A stretch of 64,000 nucleotides of DNA from Diacronema lutheri (lineage: Eukaryota > Haptophyta > Pavlovophyceae > Pavlovales > Pavlovaceae). The position numbers were made by a program, and so were the translations under genes. How positions within the stretch are numbered: position 1 is the first letter of the stretch; every line of letters starts with the position of its first letter. The notes under the pieces were generated by a model. That model had not been told where the DNA came from. It made no database searches and was given only the letters and a program-made list of their open reading frames with translations. Shown one piece after another: positions 19,519 to 28,808 of the stretch. The stretch lies in contig JAGTXO010000036.1 of assembly GCA_019448385.1 (NCBI GenBank), forward strand, positions 124,001-188,000. Reading direction: 5' to 3'.

Positions 19519-20328
19519 ATGGACACGCGGCTGCCCATCGAGGTGCTCACGCGCGTCGGCGCGTTCATAGGGCCGGAGGACGCGCTGTGCGTGCGCGCGT
19601 CGTGCCGCGCCTTTGCGCACGCGCTGCCCGCACCGACGCGCGCGCGGCGCTCGGAGATGCTGCGCTCGCGCGCGCTCGCCGCCTGGGCGTGGGCGCTGCC
19701 CGGCTTCCGCTCGACTGCGTTTCCCGCGCGGGAGCAGATTGATCTTTGCGCGCTGGCGGCGAGGGCTGGATGCGTCGGCTCGATGGCGTTCCTGCGCGAG
19801 CACGGCTGCGAGTGGGACAGCAGCACGTGCTCCGCTGCAGCGGGGGGTGGCCACCTGGAGGTGCTGCAGTGAGCGCGCGAGCACGGCTGCAGGTGGGACA
19901 GCTATACGTGCTCCGCTGCTGCTGGGGGTGGCCACCTGGAGGTGCTGCAGTGGGCGCGCGAGCACGGCTGCGATTGGATCAAGGACACGTGCTCCGCTGC
20001 AGCTGGGGGTGGCCACCTGGAGGTGCTGCAGTGGGCGCGAGACCACGGCTACAGGTGGGACAGCCGCACGTGCTCCGCTGCAGCTAAGGGTGGCCAGCTC
20101 GAGGTGCTGCAGTGGGCACGCGAGCACGGCTGCGAGTGGGACAGCAAGACGTGCTTCTTTGCAGCTAGAGGTGGCCACCTCGAGGTGCTGCAGTGGGCGC
20201 GAGCGCATGGCTGCGAGTGGAATCCGCAGATCTGCTTGCGCAACGCTGGCGACTCGCGCGTGAGCGATTGGGTGCAAGAGCAGCTGGCGCTGCAGCATCA
20301 CTCTGCATCAGCCGTAACGACAGAGTGA
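19519..20328 (+). pseudogene. F-box / ankyrin-type repeat gene, copy 1, with nonsense codon
   Basis: From the ATG at 19519 the frame encodes an F-box-like segment (LPIEVLTRVGAFIGPEDALC) and WAWALPGF linker, then 27-residue repeats of the type REHGCEWDSSTCSAAAGGGH followed by LEVLQ. The conserved Trp that opens the second repeat is TGA at 19870 instead of TGG. The same frame continues cleanly for four more repeats to a normal stop at 20328 (end of VTTE). Intact proteins of this type would act as substrate receptors in SCF ubiquitin ligases. The single in-frame stop suggests recent inactivation, unless read through. It is a paralogue of the gene at 23.7 kb. Confidence 0.82.
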
Positions 20329-20858
20329 GGTCGAGGGACGCACGACGACGGTGACGAAGGCGGCGCGCGCGGTGAGCGCGGTGCGCCCCGCGCGCGCGGC
20401 GCGCGCGCCGGGCGCGGTCGCGCTCGGAGCCGGAGCGGCGCTCCCGCTTGCCGGCCAGGCGGGCCCGACGAGGCGCCCACAGCCACCCACGTGCAGCCGC
20501 CAAGCCCAGCGCGACGCCGCCGACGGCCAGCTGGCCCGCGGCGCGAGGCGCGCTGGGCGACGCGTTGCTCGATGCGACCGCGGGCCGCGTCGCCTGCGCC
20601 GACAGTCGGCACCACGTGCACGACCCGCTTGCGCTCGCCGACAGGCGGTCGCTTTGGGCCGCCACGCGCGGCACCCTCGCGACACCCGGCGCCCCGAGCG
20701 CCCATTTTTGCACTCAGAACTCGCGCGCAGGCGACGCGGCTGCAGCCCGTATCGACGCTAAAAGCACGTTCCGAAACACGCTGGCTCAAGCTCCCACGGG
20801 GGCCCGGCTGGGGGCTGCATAGGGTTCGGAAGTTCGGAAGAACCCTAGAATCTAGATA
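20329..20858. other. Intergenic stretch between F-box copy 1 and the transposon
   Basis: About 530 bp with no gene I can support. A plus-strand frame (GALGDALLDATAGRVACADS) looks mildly protein-like but has no recognisable domain or clear start. The sequence becomes less GC-rich toward 20820-20856 (GAACCCTAGAATCTAGATA) just before the transposon end. Confidence 0.5.
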
Positions 20859-21296
20859 CTGCCCGTTGGGTCTGAGTTCGCGGACGAAGGAATAGGAGAG
20901 ACCCGCGCGCGAAAAAGCGAAAATGGCCGCGAGAGGTGCGCGCGCGCGTCGCGTCGGCCCCGCGGGAGGTGGCGCGGTGCGTGTCGCGCTATGCGTGTCG
21001 CCGCTGCGCGTGGGGGTTCCTGACATACCCGGGAACCCCGCTCTCATAACCGCGACACGTGCAGGCGGCGCGGCCGCAGCGCCGCGAGCGGCGTCATCAT
21101 CGGCGTCGGTCGCGGGCACCGGCTCTCGGTCGAGGTCATGAAGATCATCCTGCGGCGGCTATTTTCTCGGCAGGAGCGCGGTGAGGATTGCGGATGACCT
21201 CCACACATCCACCGACACGCTCACGGAGTCGATCGTCCGCGCCACCATCGAGCGGTACGAGGCCACCGGCATCGTCGATTCCCAGCCGAACAAGCC
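20859..21296 (+). repeat. Left 438-bp terminal inverted repeat
   Basis: Inverted copy of 23163-23600. It contains the first part of the transposase-like frame and the landmark AAAAAGCGAAAATGGCCGCG. Confidence 0.9.
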
Positions 21297-21525
21297 GTGC
21301 GCGAAGCTCATGAGCGAGCTCGACCAGGAGCTGATGCTCGCGATCATGGCGGAGCAACCGTGACTTCACTAAAGCGAGATTGCGGCCGAGCTGCAGGCCG
21401 TCACGCTCAAGGCGTTCACGCGCGAGTACATTCACTACAACCTCTGCGCCGCCGGCCTCTCGCTCAAGAAGATGCAGCGCGTCCAAGCGGCCCGCGACGA
21501 AGAAGAACACCTCGGGCATGCTGAG
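21181..21525 (+). pseudogene. Tc1/mariner-IS630-type transposase N-terminal fragment, broken
   Basis: One frame encodes a helix-turn-helix-like start (STDTLTESIVRATIERYEAT, GIVDSQPNKPCAKLMSELDQ) and, after in-frame stops at 21361 and 21370, continues with EIAAELQAVTLKAFTREYIH and GLSLKKMQRVQAARDEEEHL. The order matches the paired HTH and the L...GLS.KK.Q....RDEE linker that precedes the DDE domain in Tc1/IS630-family transposases. No catalytic D/E strands follow. The first part lies inside the left inverted repeat, so its 5' half also exists inverted in the right arm. Confidence 0.62.
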
Positions 21526-21576
21526 GAACAGCTGCGCGCGCTCGACGCTGCTGTTGATGTGCTCAGCAGCCTTGAT

Positions 21577-23162
21577 TCACGCCTGCGCGGTCGCATCCCA
21601 GCCAACTTTGCACAACTCGAGCGCCTGCGCGACCTGCTGCGCGAGCGCCACGCTCTGAGCGGCCGGCATAGTGGGAGCAATGGACTGCGGCGCCGGCACA
21701 GGCGCGGAGCAGGCACCGAACGCGCCGGCCCAGCCGCCCGACGCCACGAGGCCGCCGCCACCGACCTTGCCAGGGTGCTTGGGCGGGGGCGTCACCTCGA
21801 CGACAAGGTAAAGAATGCAGATGTCCAAGTCCTGCTGCGCGCCGCTCGGCGCGTAAAACCTGCGCGCCACGTCGGCATCGTCGGTGATCAGCGTCAGGCG
21901 GACGAACACTGCGGGCGCGCCGACCTCTCGCTGATGCCGATCCGGTAGAGCCGAAGGGAGTGAGGCGGCTGCGGCAGGTTGCCGTGAGCCGAGTCGTGCG
22001 TCGAGCGTAGGAGCGTGGTGAGCACGTCGCGGCTCTCGACCAGCGCGTAAAAGCCGTCGGCTGCTTGTAGACCAACGAGAGCGCGTAGCGGCGCGGAAGC
22101 GCTTGCTTCGTCATCCTCACCGTCTTCGCCGGTCGAGCGCGATTAGCGGCGCGACGCGTCTCGCGCGCCGGGCCGGCGCGCCGACACATCGCTCGTCTCC
22201 GCCGTGCGCTCCTCAAGCTGCGCGGCTTTGATCTCCGCCGCCTTTGCGGCCGCCTCGTCCTTGTTGGCGCGCGTCTCAGCCGACCGGGCCTGCGCTTGCG
22301 CCTTCTCCCCGAGCGCAGGCGCAAAGTGCACCTTGTTCTCCTCTGCGTGCGCGCGGCCTCCGACTTGGCGAGCTCCGCGGCCTCCGCGCTATACTGAAGA
22401 GGAGCTTGGCCCTTTTTAAAGCTTGCACGCGAGTGATCGCATCGTTGTCCCCCGAGTTGGCGCCCAGCTTGACGCACAATGGCTCGCCCGGCTTGAGGGC
22501 ATCAACGTAGAGGGCATCAACGTACGCGTCAAAGGACACGAGGTACACGCGCAGCGTCTCCAAAGCCTTCCCCTCCTCCTCGGAGTCGCCCGCCACGACT
22601 AGAGCGAATCCTGCGCGGGCACCGCCGCAAGCCCACGCGCCGGCTCGTGCTCGTCCGGCTCGTGCTCGTGGCAGCGCGCTCGAGCTACCGGCCTTCGCGC
22701 CGGCCCCGCCGCCGGCGAGGGCGCGCACTGGAGCCGCTTTCTCGGGCGGCTTCGTTGCGCCAGCGCTGGGCTTGCGAGACGAGCGCTGCGGCAGCGCGCC
22801 AATTGTTGTAGGCGAGTACATGGTAACCCTCGGCACGCGGGGTCGCGCGCCAGCCGGCGCCGAGGTCTCGCGCGCGCGATCGGCTTCGTCTTGGTCGGCC
22901 TTGCGCTTCGCTCGCGTCATCTTGTCGGCTATCGCCTTGTCCAACGGACCGGCGCGCGCGACCTTGACGCGACCAAGGCCAGCGCGCGCGCCGGCGTCCG
23001 CGTCCAAGCGGAGGGCCGCGAGCGCGCCTGCGCCGGCCGGCGGGCCGGGCGCGGCGGATGTCGCAGCTGCGGCGGCGGGGTCCTGGCCATTTTGGGAACC
23101 CGGGGCCGGCACGGCGACACCGTCCGCGACGCCGCCGTCCGCTGCCGGCTCACCGAGCGTGT
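21577..23162 (-). pseudogene. Decayed minus-strand frame(s) inside the transposon
   Basis: Protein-like segments in shifting frames: LETLRVYLVSFDAYVDALYV, then KPGEPLCVKLGANSGDNDAI (about 22430-22570); a charged coiled-coil-like ANKDEAAAKAAEIKAAQLEE (about 22200); LRALVGLQAADGFYALVESR (about 22060); and FVRLTLITDDADVARRFYAP with DLDICILYLVVEVTPPPKHP (about 21790-21905). They need at least two or three frameshifts to join. I cannot name the family. It could be captured cargo or the remains of an accessory gene of the element. Confidence 0.4.
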
Positions 23163-23600
23163 GGCTTGTTCGGCTGGGAATCGACGATGCCGGTGGCCTC
23201 GTACCGCTCGATGGTGGCGCGGACGATCGACTCCGTGAGCGTGTCGGTGGATGTGTGGAGGTCATCCGCAATCCTCACCGCGCTCCTGCCGAGAAAATAG
23301 CCGCCGCAGGATGATCTTCATGACCTCGACCGAGAGCCGGTGCCCGCGACCGACGCCGATGATGACGCCGCTCGCGGCGCTGCGGCCGCGCCGCCTGCAC
23401 GTGTCGCGGTTATGAGAGCGGGGTTCCCGGGTATGTCAGGAACCCCCACGCGCAGCGGCGACACGCATAGCGCGACACGCACCGCGCCACCTCCCGCGGG
23501 GCCGACGCGACGCGCGCGCGCACCTCTCGCGGCCATTTTCGCTTTTTCGCGCGCGGGTCTCTCCTATTCCTTCGTCCGCGAACTCAGACCCAACGGGCAG
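23163..23600 (-). repeat. Right 438-bp terminal inverted repeat
   Basis: Inverted copy of 20859-21296. The inner boundary is at GGCTTGTTCGGCTGGG and the outer end is GGGCAG followed by TA. Confidence 0.9.
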
Positions 23601-23688
23601 TACCAGAACCGCCATCGTGCGATTGTCTCTGAGAGCTCGAGCCCCGTCCGCCGGCCGACGGGCGCAGACCGGCGCTCGCTCGCGGCGC

Positions 23689-25917
23689 ATGGAGGGCGAG
23701 TTGGTGGACGCTGGCGGCCGCTCGTCGTCGCGGACGCATGAGCACGCTGGCTCATCTTCGCCGCAGCCCCACACCGCGGCGCACGCGGTCCCGCAGCGCC
23801 CGGCGCTCTTGCAGCTGCCCGCCGACGTGCTCGCGCGCGTCGGCGCGCTCGTGGGCGGCGAGTACGCCATGTGCTGGCGCCTGTCGTGCCGTGCAAGCAA
23901 GGCGCTGACGGACGCGCCGACGCGCACGCCCCGCTCGGCGATGCTGCACTCGCGCGCGCTCGCCGCCTGGGCGTGGGCACTGCCCGGCTTTCACTCGGCC
24001 GCATTTCCCGCGCGCGAGCAGGCGGCGCTGTGCGCGCTCGCGGCGGGCGCTGGCAGCGTGGACGCGCTTGCGTGGCTGCGCGAGCGCGGCTGCCGCTGGC
24101 GCAAGACGACGTGCGTGAGAGCAGCTGGGGGTGGCCACCTGGAGATGTTAAAGTGGGCGCGCGAGCACGGCTGCGAGTGGGACAGCGACACGTGCTCCGC
24201 TGCTGCTGGGGGTGGCCACCTGGAGGTGCTGCAGTGGGCGCTCGAGCACGGCTGCGATTGGATCAAGGACGCGTGCTCCGCTGCAGCGGGGGGTGGCCAC
24301 CTGGAGGTGCTGCAGTGGGCGCGAGACCACGGCTACAGGTGGGACGGCGACACGTGCTCCGCTGCAGCTAAGGGTGGCCAGCTCGAGGTGCTGCAGTGGG
24401 CACGAGAGCACGACTGCGAGTGGGACAGCTACACGTGCTCCGCTGCAGCTATGGGTGGTCACCTGGAGGTGCTCCAGTGGGCGCGCGAGCACGGCTGTGA
24501 GTGGGACAGCGACACGTGCTCCGCTGCAGCTGGGCGTGGCCACCTGGAGGTGCTGCAGTGGGCGCGCGAGCACGGCTGCGAGTGGGACAGCGACACGTGC
24601 TCCGCTGCTGCTGCAGGTGGCCACCTGAATGTGCTCCAGTGGGCGCGAGAACACGGCTGCGAGTGGGACAGCAGCACGTGCTCCAAAGCAGCTAAGGGTG
24701 GCCACCTCGAGGTGCTCCAGTGTGTGAGAGGATATGAACCACGAGCTCACTTTTGCCTCCCCGCTCAGAACGCCTAACAGACTTTCCGTCATTTTGAAAT
24801 TTCGTAAGGGGTTACGGGATTTGCCGCTTGATCAGAACGACAGTTTGTCATTCCGTAAGGGGTGATCAAAGTGTCGCGTTGTCATATCGTCAGAACGCGC
24901 GGTACGAGCTCAGCGAACGGGGCGCGCGGGTGAACAGGCGAGCGGAACGCGCGGTACGAGCTCAGCGAACGGAACGCGCGGTACGAGCTCAGAAAACGGG
25001 GCGCGCACTCGACGTTCTGACGATATGACAACGCGACACTTTGATCACCCCTTACGGAATGACAAACTGTCGTTCTGATCAAGCGGCAAATCCCGTAACC
25101 CCTTACGAAATTTCAAAATGACGGAAAGTCTGTTAGGCGTTCTGAGCGGGGAGGCAAAAGTGAGCTCGTGGTTCATATCCTCTCACACACAGCGAACGGA
25201 GCGAACGGGGCGCACGGGTGAACAGGCGAACGGAACGCGCGGTACGAGCTCAGCGAACGGGGCGCGCGGGTGAACAGGCGAGCGGAACGCGCGGTACGAG
25301 CTCAGCGAACGGAACGCGCGGTACGAGCTCAGAAAACGGGGCGCGCACTCGACGTTCTGACGATATGACAACGCGACACTTTGATCGCCCCTTACGGAAT
25401 GACAAACTGTCGTTCTGATCAAGCGGCAAATCCCGTAACCCCTTACGAAATTTCAAAATGACGGAAAGTCTGTTAGGCGTTCTGAGCGGGGAGGCAAAAG
25501 TGAGCTCGTGGTTCATATCCTCTCACACACAGCTCAGCGAACGGGGCGCGCGGGTGAACAGGCGAGCGGAACGCGCGGTACGAGCTCAGCGAACGGAACG
25601 CGCGGTACGAGCTCAGAAAACGGGGCGCGCACTCGACGTTCTGACGATATGACAACGCGACACTTTGATCGCCCCTTACGGAATGACAAACTGTCGTTCT
25701 GATCAAGCGGCAAATCCCGTAACCCCTTACGAAATTTCAAAATGACGGAAAGTCTGTTAGGCGTTCTGAGGGGGGAGGCAAAAGTGAGCTCGTGGTTCAT
25801 ATCCTCTCACACGTGGGCGAGAGAGCACGGCTGCGAATGGGACCTAGCACGCGCACGTGGAGGCATGGCTGCGCTCGCTCGAGGTGGTGTCAGCGAAGGA
25901 GCGCTTCGGCTCTGGTA
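23689..25917 (+). pseudogene. F-box / ankyrin-type repeat gene, copy 2, split by an insertion
   Basis: From the ATG at 23689: F-box-like LQLPADVLARVGALVGGEYA, the WAWALPGF linker, then eight 27-residue repeats (first WLRERGCRWRKTTC, later WAREHGCEWDSDTCSAAAGG). The frame is cut at 24721 by a 1091-bp inverted-repeat element. After it, the sequence resumes at the exact repeat position (WAREHGCEWDLARARGGMAA) and ends LRLW at TAA 25917. As it stands the gene would make a truncated protein ending inside the insertion at 24777. The repeats are about 81 bp and very alike, so unequal crossing-over is likely. Expected role, if active: SCF substrate recognition. Confidence 0.83.
24722..25812. mobile_element. 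MITE-like element with 176-bp inverted ends and amplified right arm
   Basis: Left arm 24722-24897 (GTGTGAGAGGATATGAACCA) and right arm 25637-25812 are inverted copies differing at about two bases. Extra right-arm copies sit at 25013-25188 and 25353-25528, each after a GC-rich core built of GGAACGCGCGGTACGAGCTC units, giving the order L-core-R-core-R-core-R. GT flanks both sides (24720-24721 and 25813-25814), consistent with a 2-bp target duplication, though 3 bp (GTG) is also possible. No protein-coding gene is present. It interrupts an F-box gene, so its arrival post-dates that gene. Confidence 0.85.
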
Positions 25918-25932
25918 ACAAGTGCCACTCAG

Positions 25933-26097
25933 AAAAAAAAAAAAAATTGCACGTTCCAAACATGCGCCGTCGCGCACAAACTGTAAGCACTGTTCGACGT
26001 GGCCAAGCGCAACGGTTGGAAGGGCGTTTGATGATCCCGACGGACGGGCGCAAAGACCCTACGACGTGCGGGCGGGCGCTGACCCCCCCCCCCCCCC
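25933..26097. repeat. A-run and C-run near the TRAP1 3' end
   Basis: A run of 14 A at 25933-25946 and a run of 15 C at 26083-26097, in the 200 bp between the broken F-box gene and the TRAP1 stop. The A-run could mark the tail of a retrocopy, but nothing else supports that. Confidence 0.6.
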
Positions 26098-26121
26098 ACC
26101 CCTCCCCACCTCCCCGGGCGC

Positions 26122-28676
26122 TCACGACGTGCCGACGGTGGCCTCCTCGCCGCCGGCGGGCTGCGCGCCTCCCGGCTGCGCCGCGCCTGCGCCGAGCGAT
26201 CGGTCGAGCAGCTCGTTGAGCCGGCCGAGCATCGGCCGCGCATCGTCAAGCATGCCCGCGCCGATGAGCGCATTGTCAAAGAGCTGCTGCGTGACGAGCG
26301 TGGCGAGCGGCTCATCCGCGGTGCGCATCGCCGCGAGCTTCTTGATGATCGGGTGCGCCGGGTTGATCTCGAGCTTCTGCAGCGGGAGGCTGCCGGTGCG
26401 GCTCTGGTCGACCATCATCATGAAGCGGCGCATCGACGCGGACTGGCCGCCCGCCTCGTTGATCACAGCGGGTGAGTCGACAAGGCGCGCCGACGCCATC
26501 ACCTCGCTCACGCGCTCGGAGAGCGGCCCGGCGACCATCCACTTGCCGAGCGCTTTCGTCTCGTCCTTGCCGAGCGCGCCCGCCGCGCCCGCGCCGTCGG
26601 CGAGGGTCAGGTCGGCGGCGGCGGCCGAGACGAGCGTCTTCCCCTCATACGTGCCCGCGTTCTGGAAGACGAAGTCGTCAATCTCCTGGTAGCACCACAG
26701 CACCTCGTGCCCCTTGCTCTTGAAGACCTCCATGTACGCCGACGCCTCGGCGGCCGCGCGCGACGACGTGACGAGGTAGTAGATCTTGTCGCCCTGCTCC
26801 GGCGCCATCCTGCCGATGTACTCGTCGAGGCCGACGAGGCTGCCCGCGGGCGCGGTGCTCGACTCGAAGCGGAGCAGCTTGACGATCTCGCGCTGCCGCG
26901 CAAAGTCGGTGCATGCGCCCTCCTTGAGGAACTTTGCAAACTCGGCGTAAAAGCCGCCGTACGCCGCCGGGTCGGCGCGCGCCTGCTCGTTCCACCACTT
27001 GAGCAGCCTCGCCGAAAGGACCTGCGAGATGCGGCGGAGCAGCGCGCTGTCCTGCATCGTCTCGCGCGAGATGTTGAGCGGCACGTCCTCCGAGTCGACC
27101 ACGCCGACGACGAAGCGCATCCACGCGGGCAGCAGCTCGGCGCAGCGCGGCGTGATGAGCACCTTGCGCGAGTAGAGCGAGACGGCGGGCTCCTGCTGCC
27201 CCATCCCCATCTTCTCGCGGTGCGAGGGCGGCACGTAGAAGACCGACTTGATCGCGATCGGCGCGTCCGTCTCGAACTGCAGCGTCGCCCTGCGCGCGCG
27301 CGGCGCGCGCGCGGTGCGCGAACGTGGTGAGCGCGCGCGCGCGGTGAGCGCGAGCGGCCCGCGCGAGCGCGCGGCGCACGCCGGCGTGCACCTGGGCGAG
27401 TCGTAGGCGGAGGCGAGGTGCCTGTAGAGCTCCTCGTGCTCCTCGGCGGTCGCCGCGCCCTTCGGCTTCATCCACACGGGCTCGAGCGTGTTGAGCCGCT
27501 CGCCGTGCAGCGTGACGGGGAAGGTGACGAAGGACGAATGCTTCCGGATGATGCGCTCGAGGTTGTACTGCGACGCGAACTCGGAGGCGTCGGCCTTGAG
27601 CGAGATCTCGACCTTGGTGCCGACCTTCACGTTGGTCGCGCGGCTAAGCGAGTATGCGCCGTCGCCCGTGCTGCTCCAGCAGTACCCCACCCCCTCGGGA
27701 TCGGCCGAGTCGATCCGGCGCGAGAAGACGCGCACGCTCTCGGCGACCATGAACACCGAGTAGAAGCCAACGCCGAAGCGGCCGATGATGCTGGACGCGG
27801 ACGAGCTGGCGGGCGCGCCGCTCGCACCGCCCTTCATCTGCTCCATGAACGCCTTCGAGCCTGCGCGACACGTGTCGCGCGCGCCCCGCGACGACGCGCC
27901 CCGCGCCGCCCGTCGGCGCGCGCGCCCCGGCGGCGCGCTCCGCGCGCGCGCGGCGCGGGGCGCGCGTGCGGCCGCGTACCGGAGCGCGCGATGCATCCAA
28001 GATTCTCGACGAGCTCCTCCTTGCTCATGCCCACGCCGCCGTCCTGGATGACGAGCAGCCGCTTCGCCGTGTCGCAGCTCACCTTGACCTGCAGCTCCGA
28101 CTCGGCGGCGTGCGCGGACGACGCGTCGGCCGCGGTCAGCTGCAGGTGGCGGCGCTTCTCGAGCGCGTCCGACGCGTTGGAGATGAGCTCGCGGACGAAG
28201 ACCTCCTTGTCCGTGTACAACGACTTTGCCACAATCTCGAGCAGCTGCTTCGTCTCCGCCTCGAACTTGTGGCTGACCGCCTCGCCCTCGAGCGCCTCGG
28301 CCGGCGCGGCCGGCTCGGCCGGCGCGCTCGCGTCCGCGGCCTTGGCGCCGTCCTTTTTGGCAAGCATCTCGCTCACCATCTTGGCCACGTCCTCCTTCGA
28401 CGGCCCGGCCCCTGGCGCGTCGCTCAGCCCGCGCCGCGCGCCTCCATGCCACGCGTGCGCGCGCTGCAACGCGCGGCACGCGCCTGCCCGCGCGCGCAGC
28501 GTGCGGGCGCGGCGCCGCGCGGATGCGCGCGCGCGCGCACACGGTCAGAGCAAAGCCCAAGCGTAGGACGAACGCGCGCGCGCGGGCGCGCCTCGCGCCG
28601 CGCGGCGCGCCGGCGCACCTGGCGCCACGCGCAGCGCGGGTTTGACCGCAGTCCAGACGCGCGCGATGGCGGCCAT
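26122..28676 (-). CDS. TRAP1: Mitochondrial HSP90 chaperone TRAP1, four exons
   Basis: Exons 28676-28619, 28483-27980, 27860-27392, 27289-26122 (732 residues); introns of 135, 119 and 102 bp. The short first exon gives MAAIARVWTAVKPALRVAP, an amphipathic Arg/Ala presequence, continued by ARRGLSDAPG, so mitochondrial import is likely. The GHKL ATPase motifs are present: ELISNASDALEKRR, VIQDGGVGMSKEELVENLG and IIGRFGVGFYSVFM. The middle domain has the TRAP1 signatures FYVPPSHREKMGMG, VALYSRKVLI-like VSLYSRKVLITPR and GVVDSEDVPLNISRE, and the C-terminal dimerisation region ends DDARPMLGRLNELLDRSLG. No MEEVD tail, as expected for TRAP1. The acceptor of exon 2 is the least certain joint (GGGCAG at 28484 preferred). 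Confidence 0.92.
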
Positions 28677-28808
28677 CGTAGACGTGGCCTGGAGGGAAAG
28701 TGAGGGCCGACTCAGATTTCTTTTCTGTTTTTCCTTTTTACGCCCACAAGAGGAGGGGAAAGCGCGCGAAAAGCCAAAAGTTGAGACTGGAGGACGGACC
28801 CCGCCGAA
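28677..28808. promoter_or_regulatory. Divergent promoter, TRAP1 / membrane-protein gene
   Basis: 132 bp between opposite ATG codons. Contains a T-rich patch (TTTCTTTTCTGTTTTTCC near 28716) and GAAAAGCCAAAAG at 28768, the A-run/GC element seen in other promoters of the window. Confidence 0.5.

Larger units (their letters stand above)
20859..23600. mobile_element. TA-flanked transposon with 438-bp terminal inverted repeats
   Basis: The element begins CTGCCCGTTGGGTCTGAG and ends with its exact complement CTCAGACCCAACGGGCAG. TA lies immediately outside each end (20857-20858 and 23601-23602), as in Tc1/mariner target duplications. The two arms (20859-21296 and 23163-23600) are near-perfect inverted copies with no length difference. 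A transposase N-terminal fragment lies in and beside the left arm; no intact DDE catalytic domain was found, so this copy looks non-autonomous. The 1.87-kb interior holds a decayed minus-strand frame. It sits between two F-box paralogues. Confidence 0.87.

Noticed and set aside
20298-21119. Minus-strand frame spanning the end of F-box copy 1 into the transposon
   Set aside because: Crosses an element boundary and has no domain; also partly repeated in inverted form at 23.4 kb.
24882-25706. Repeated short frames of 64-93 codons within the inverted-repeat element
   Set aside because: They are repeated because the arms are repeated, appear on both strands, and have no recognisable domain.
24721-25812. 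Possible CRISPR array
   Set aside because: Repeats are 176-bp arms and GC-rich cores in a eukaryotic gene, without regular short spacers.
25933-25946. A-run as the tail of a processed pseudogene
   Set aside because: The sequence before it is the end of the F-box gene and host DNA; no spliced copy of another gene is present.
26122-28560. A single 812-codon frame for the HSP90 gene
   Set aside because: Its first 200 codons are in the wrong frame; the true N-domain (ELISNASDALEKRR) is in a separate exon in another frame.
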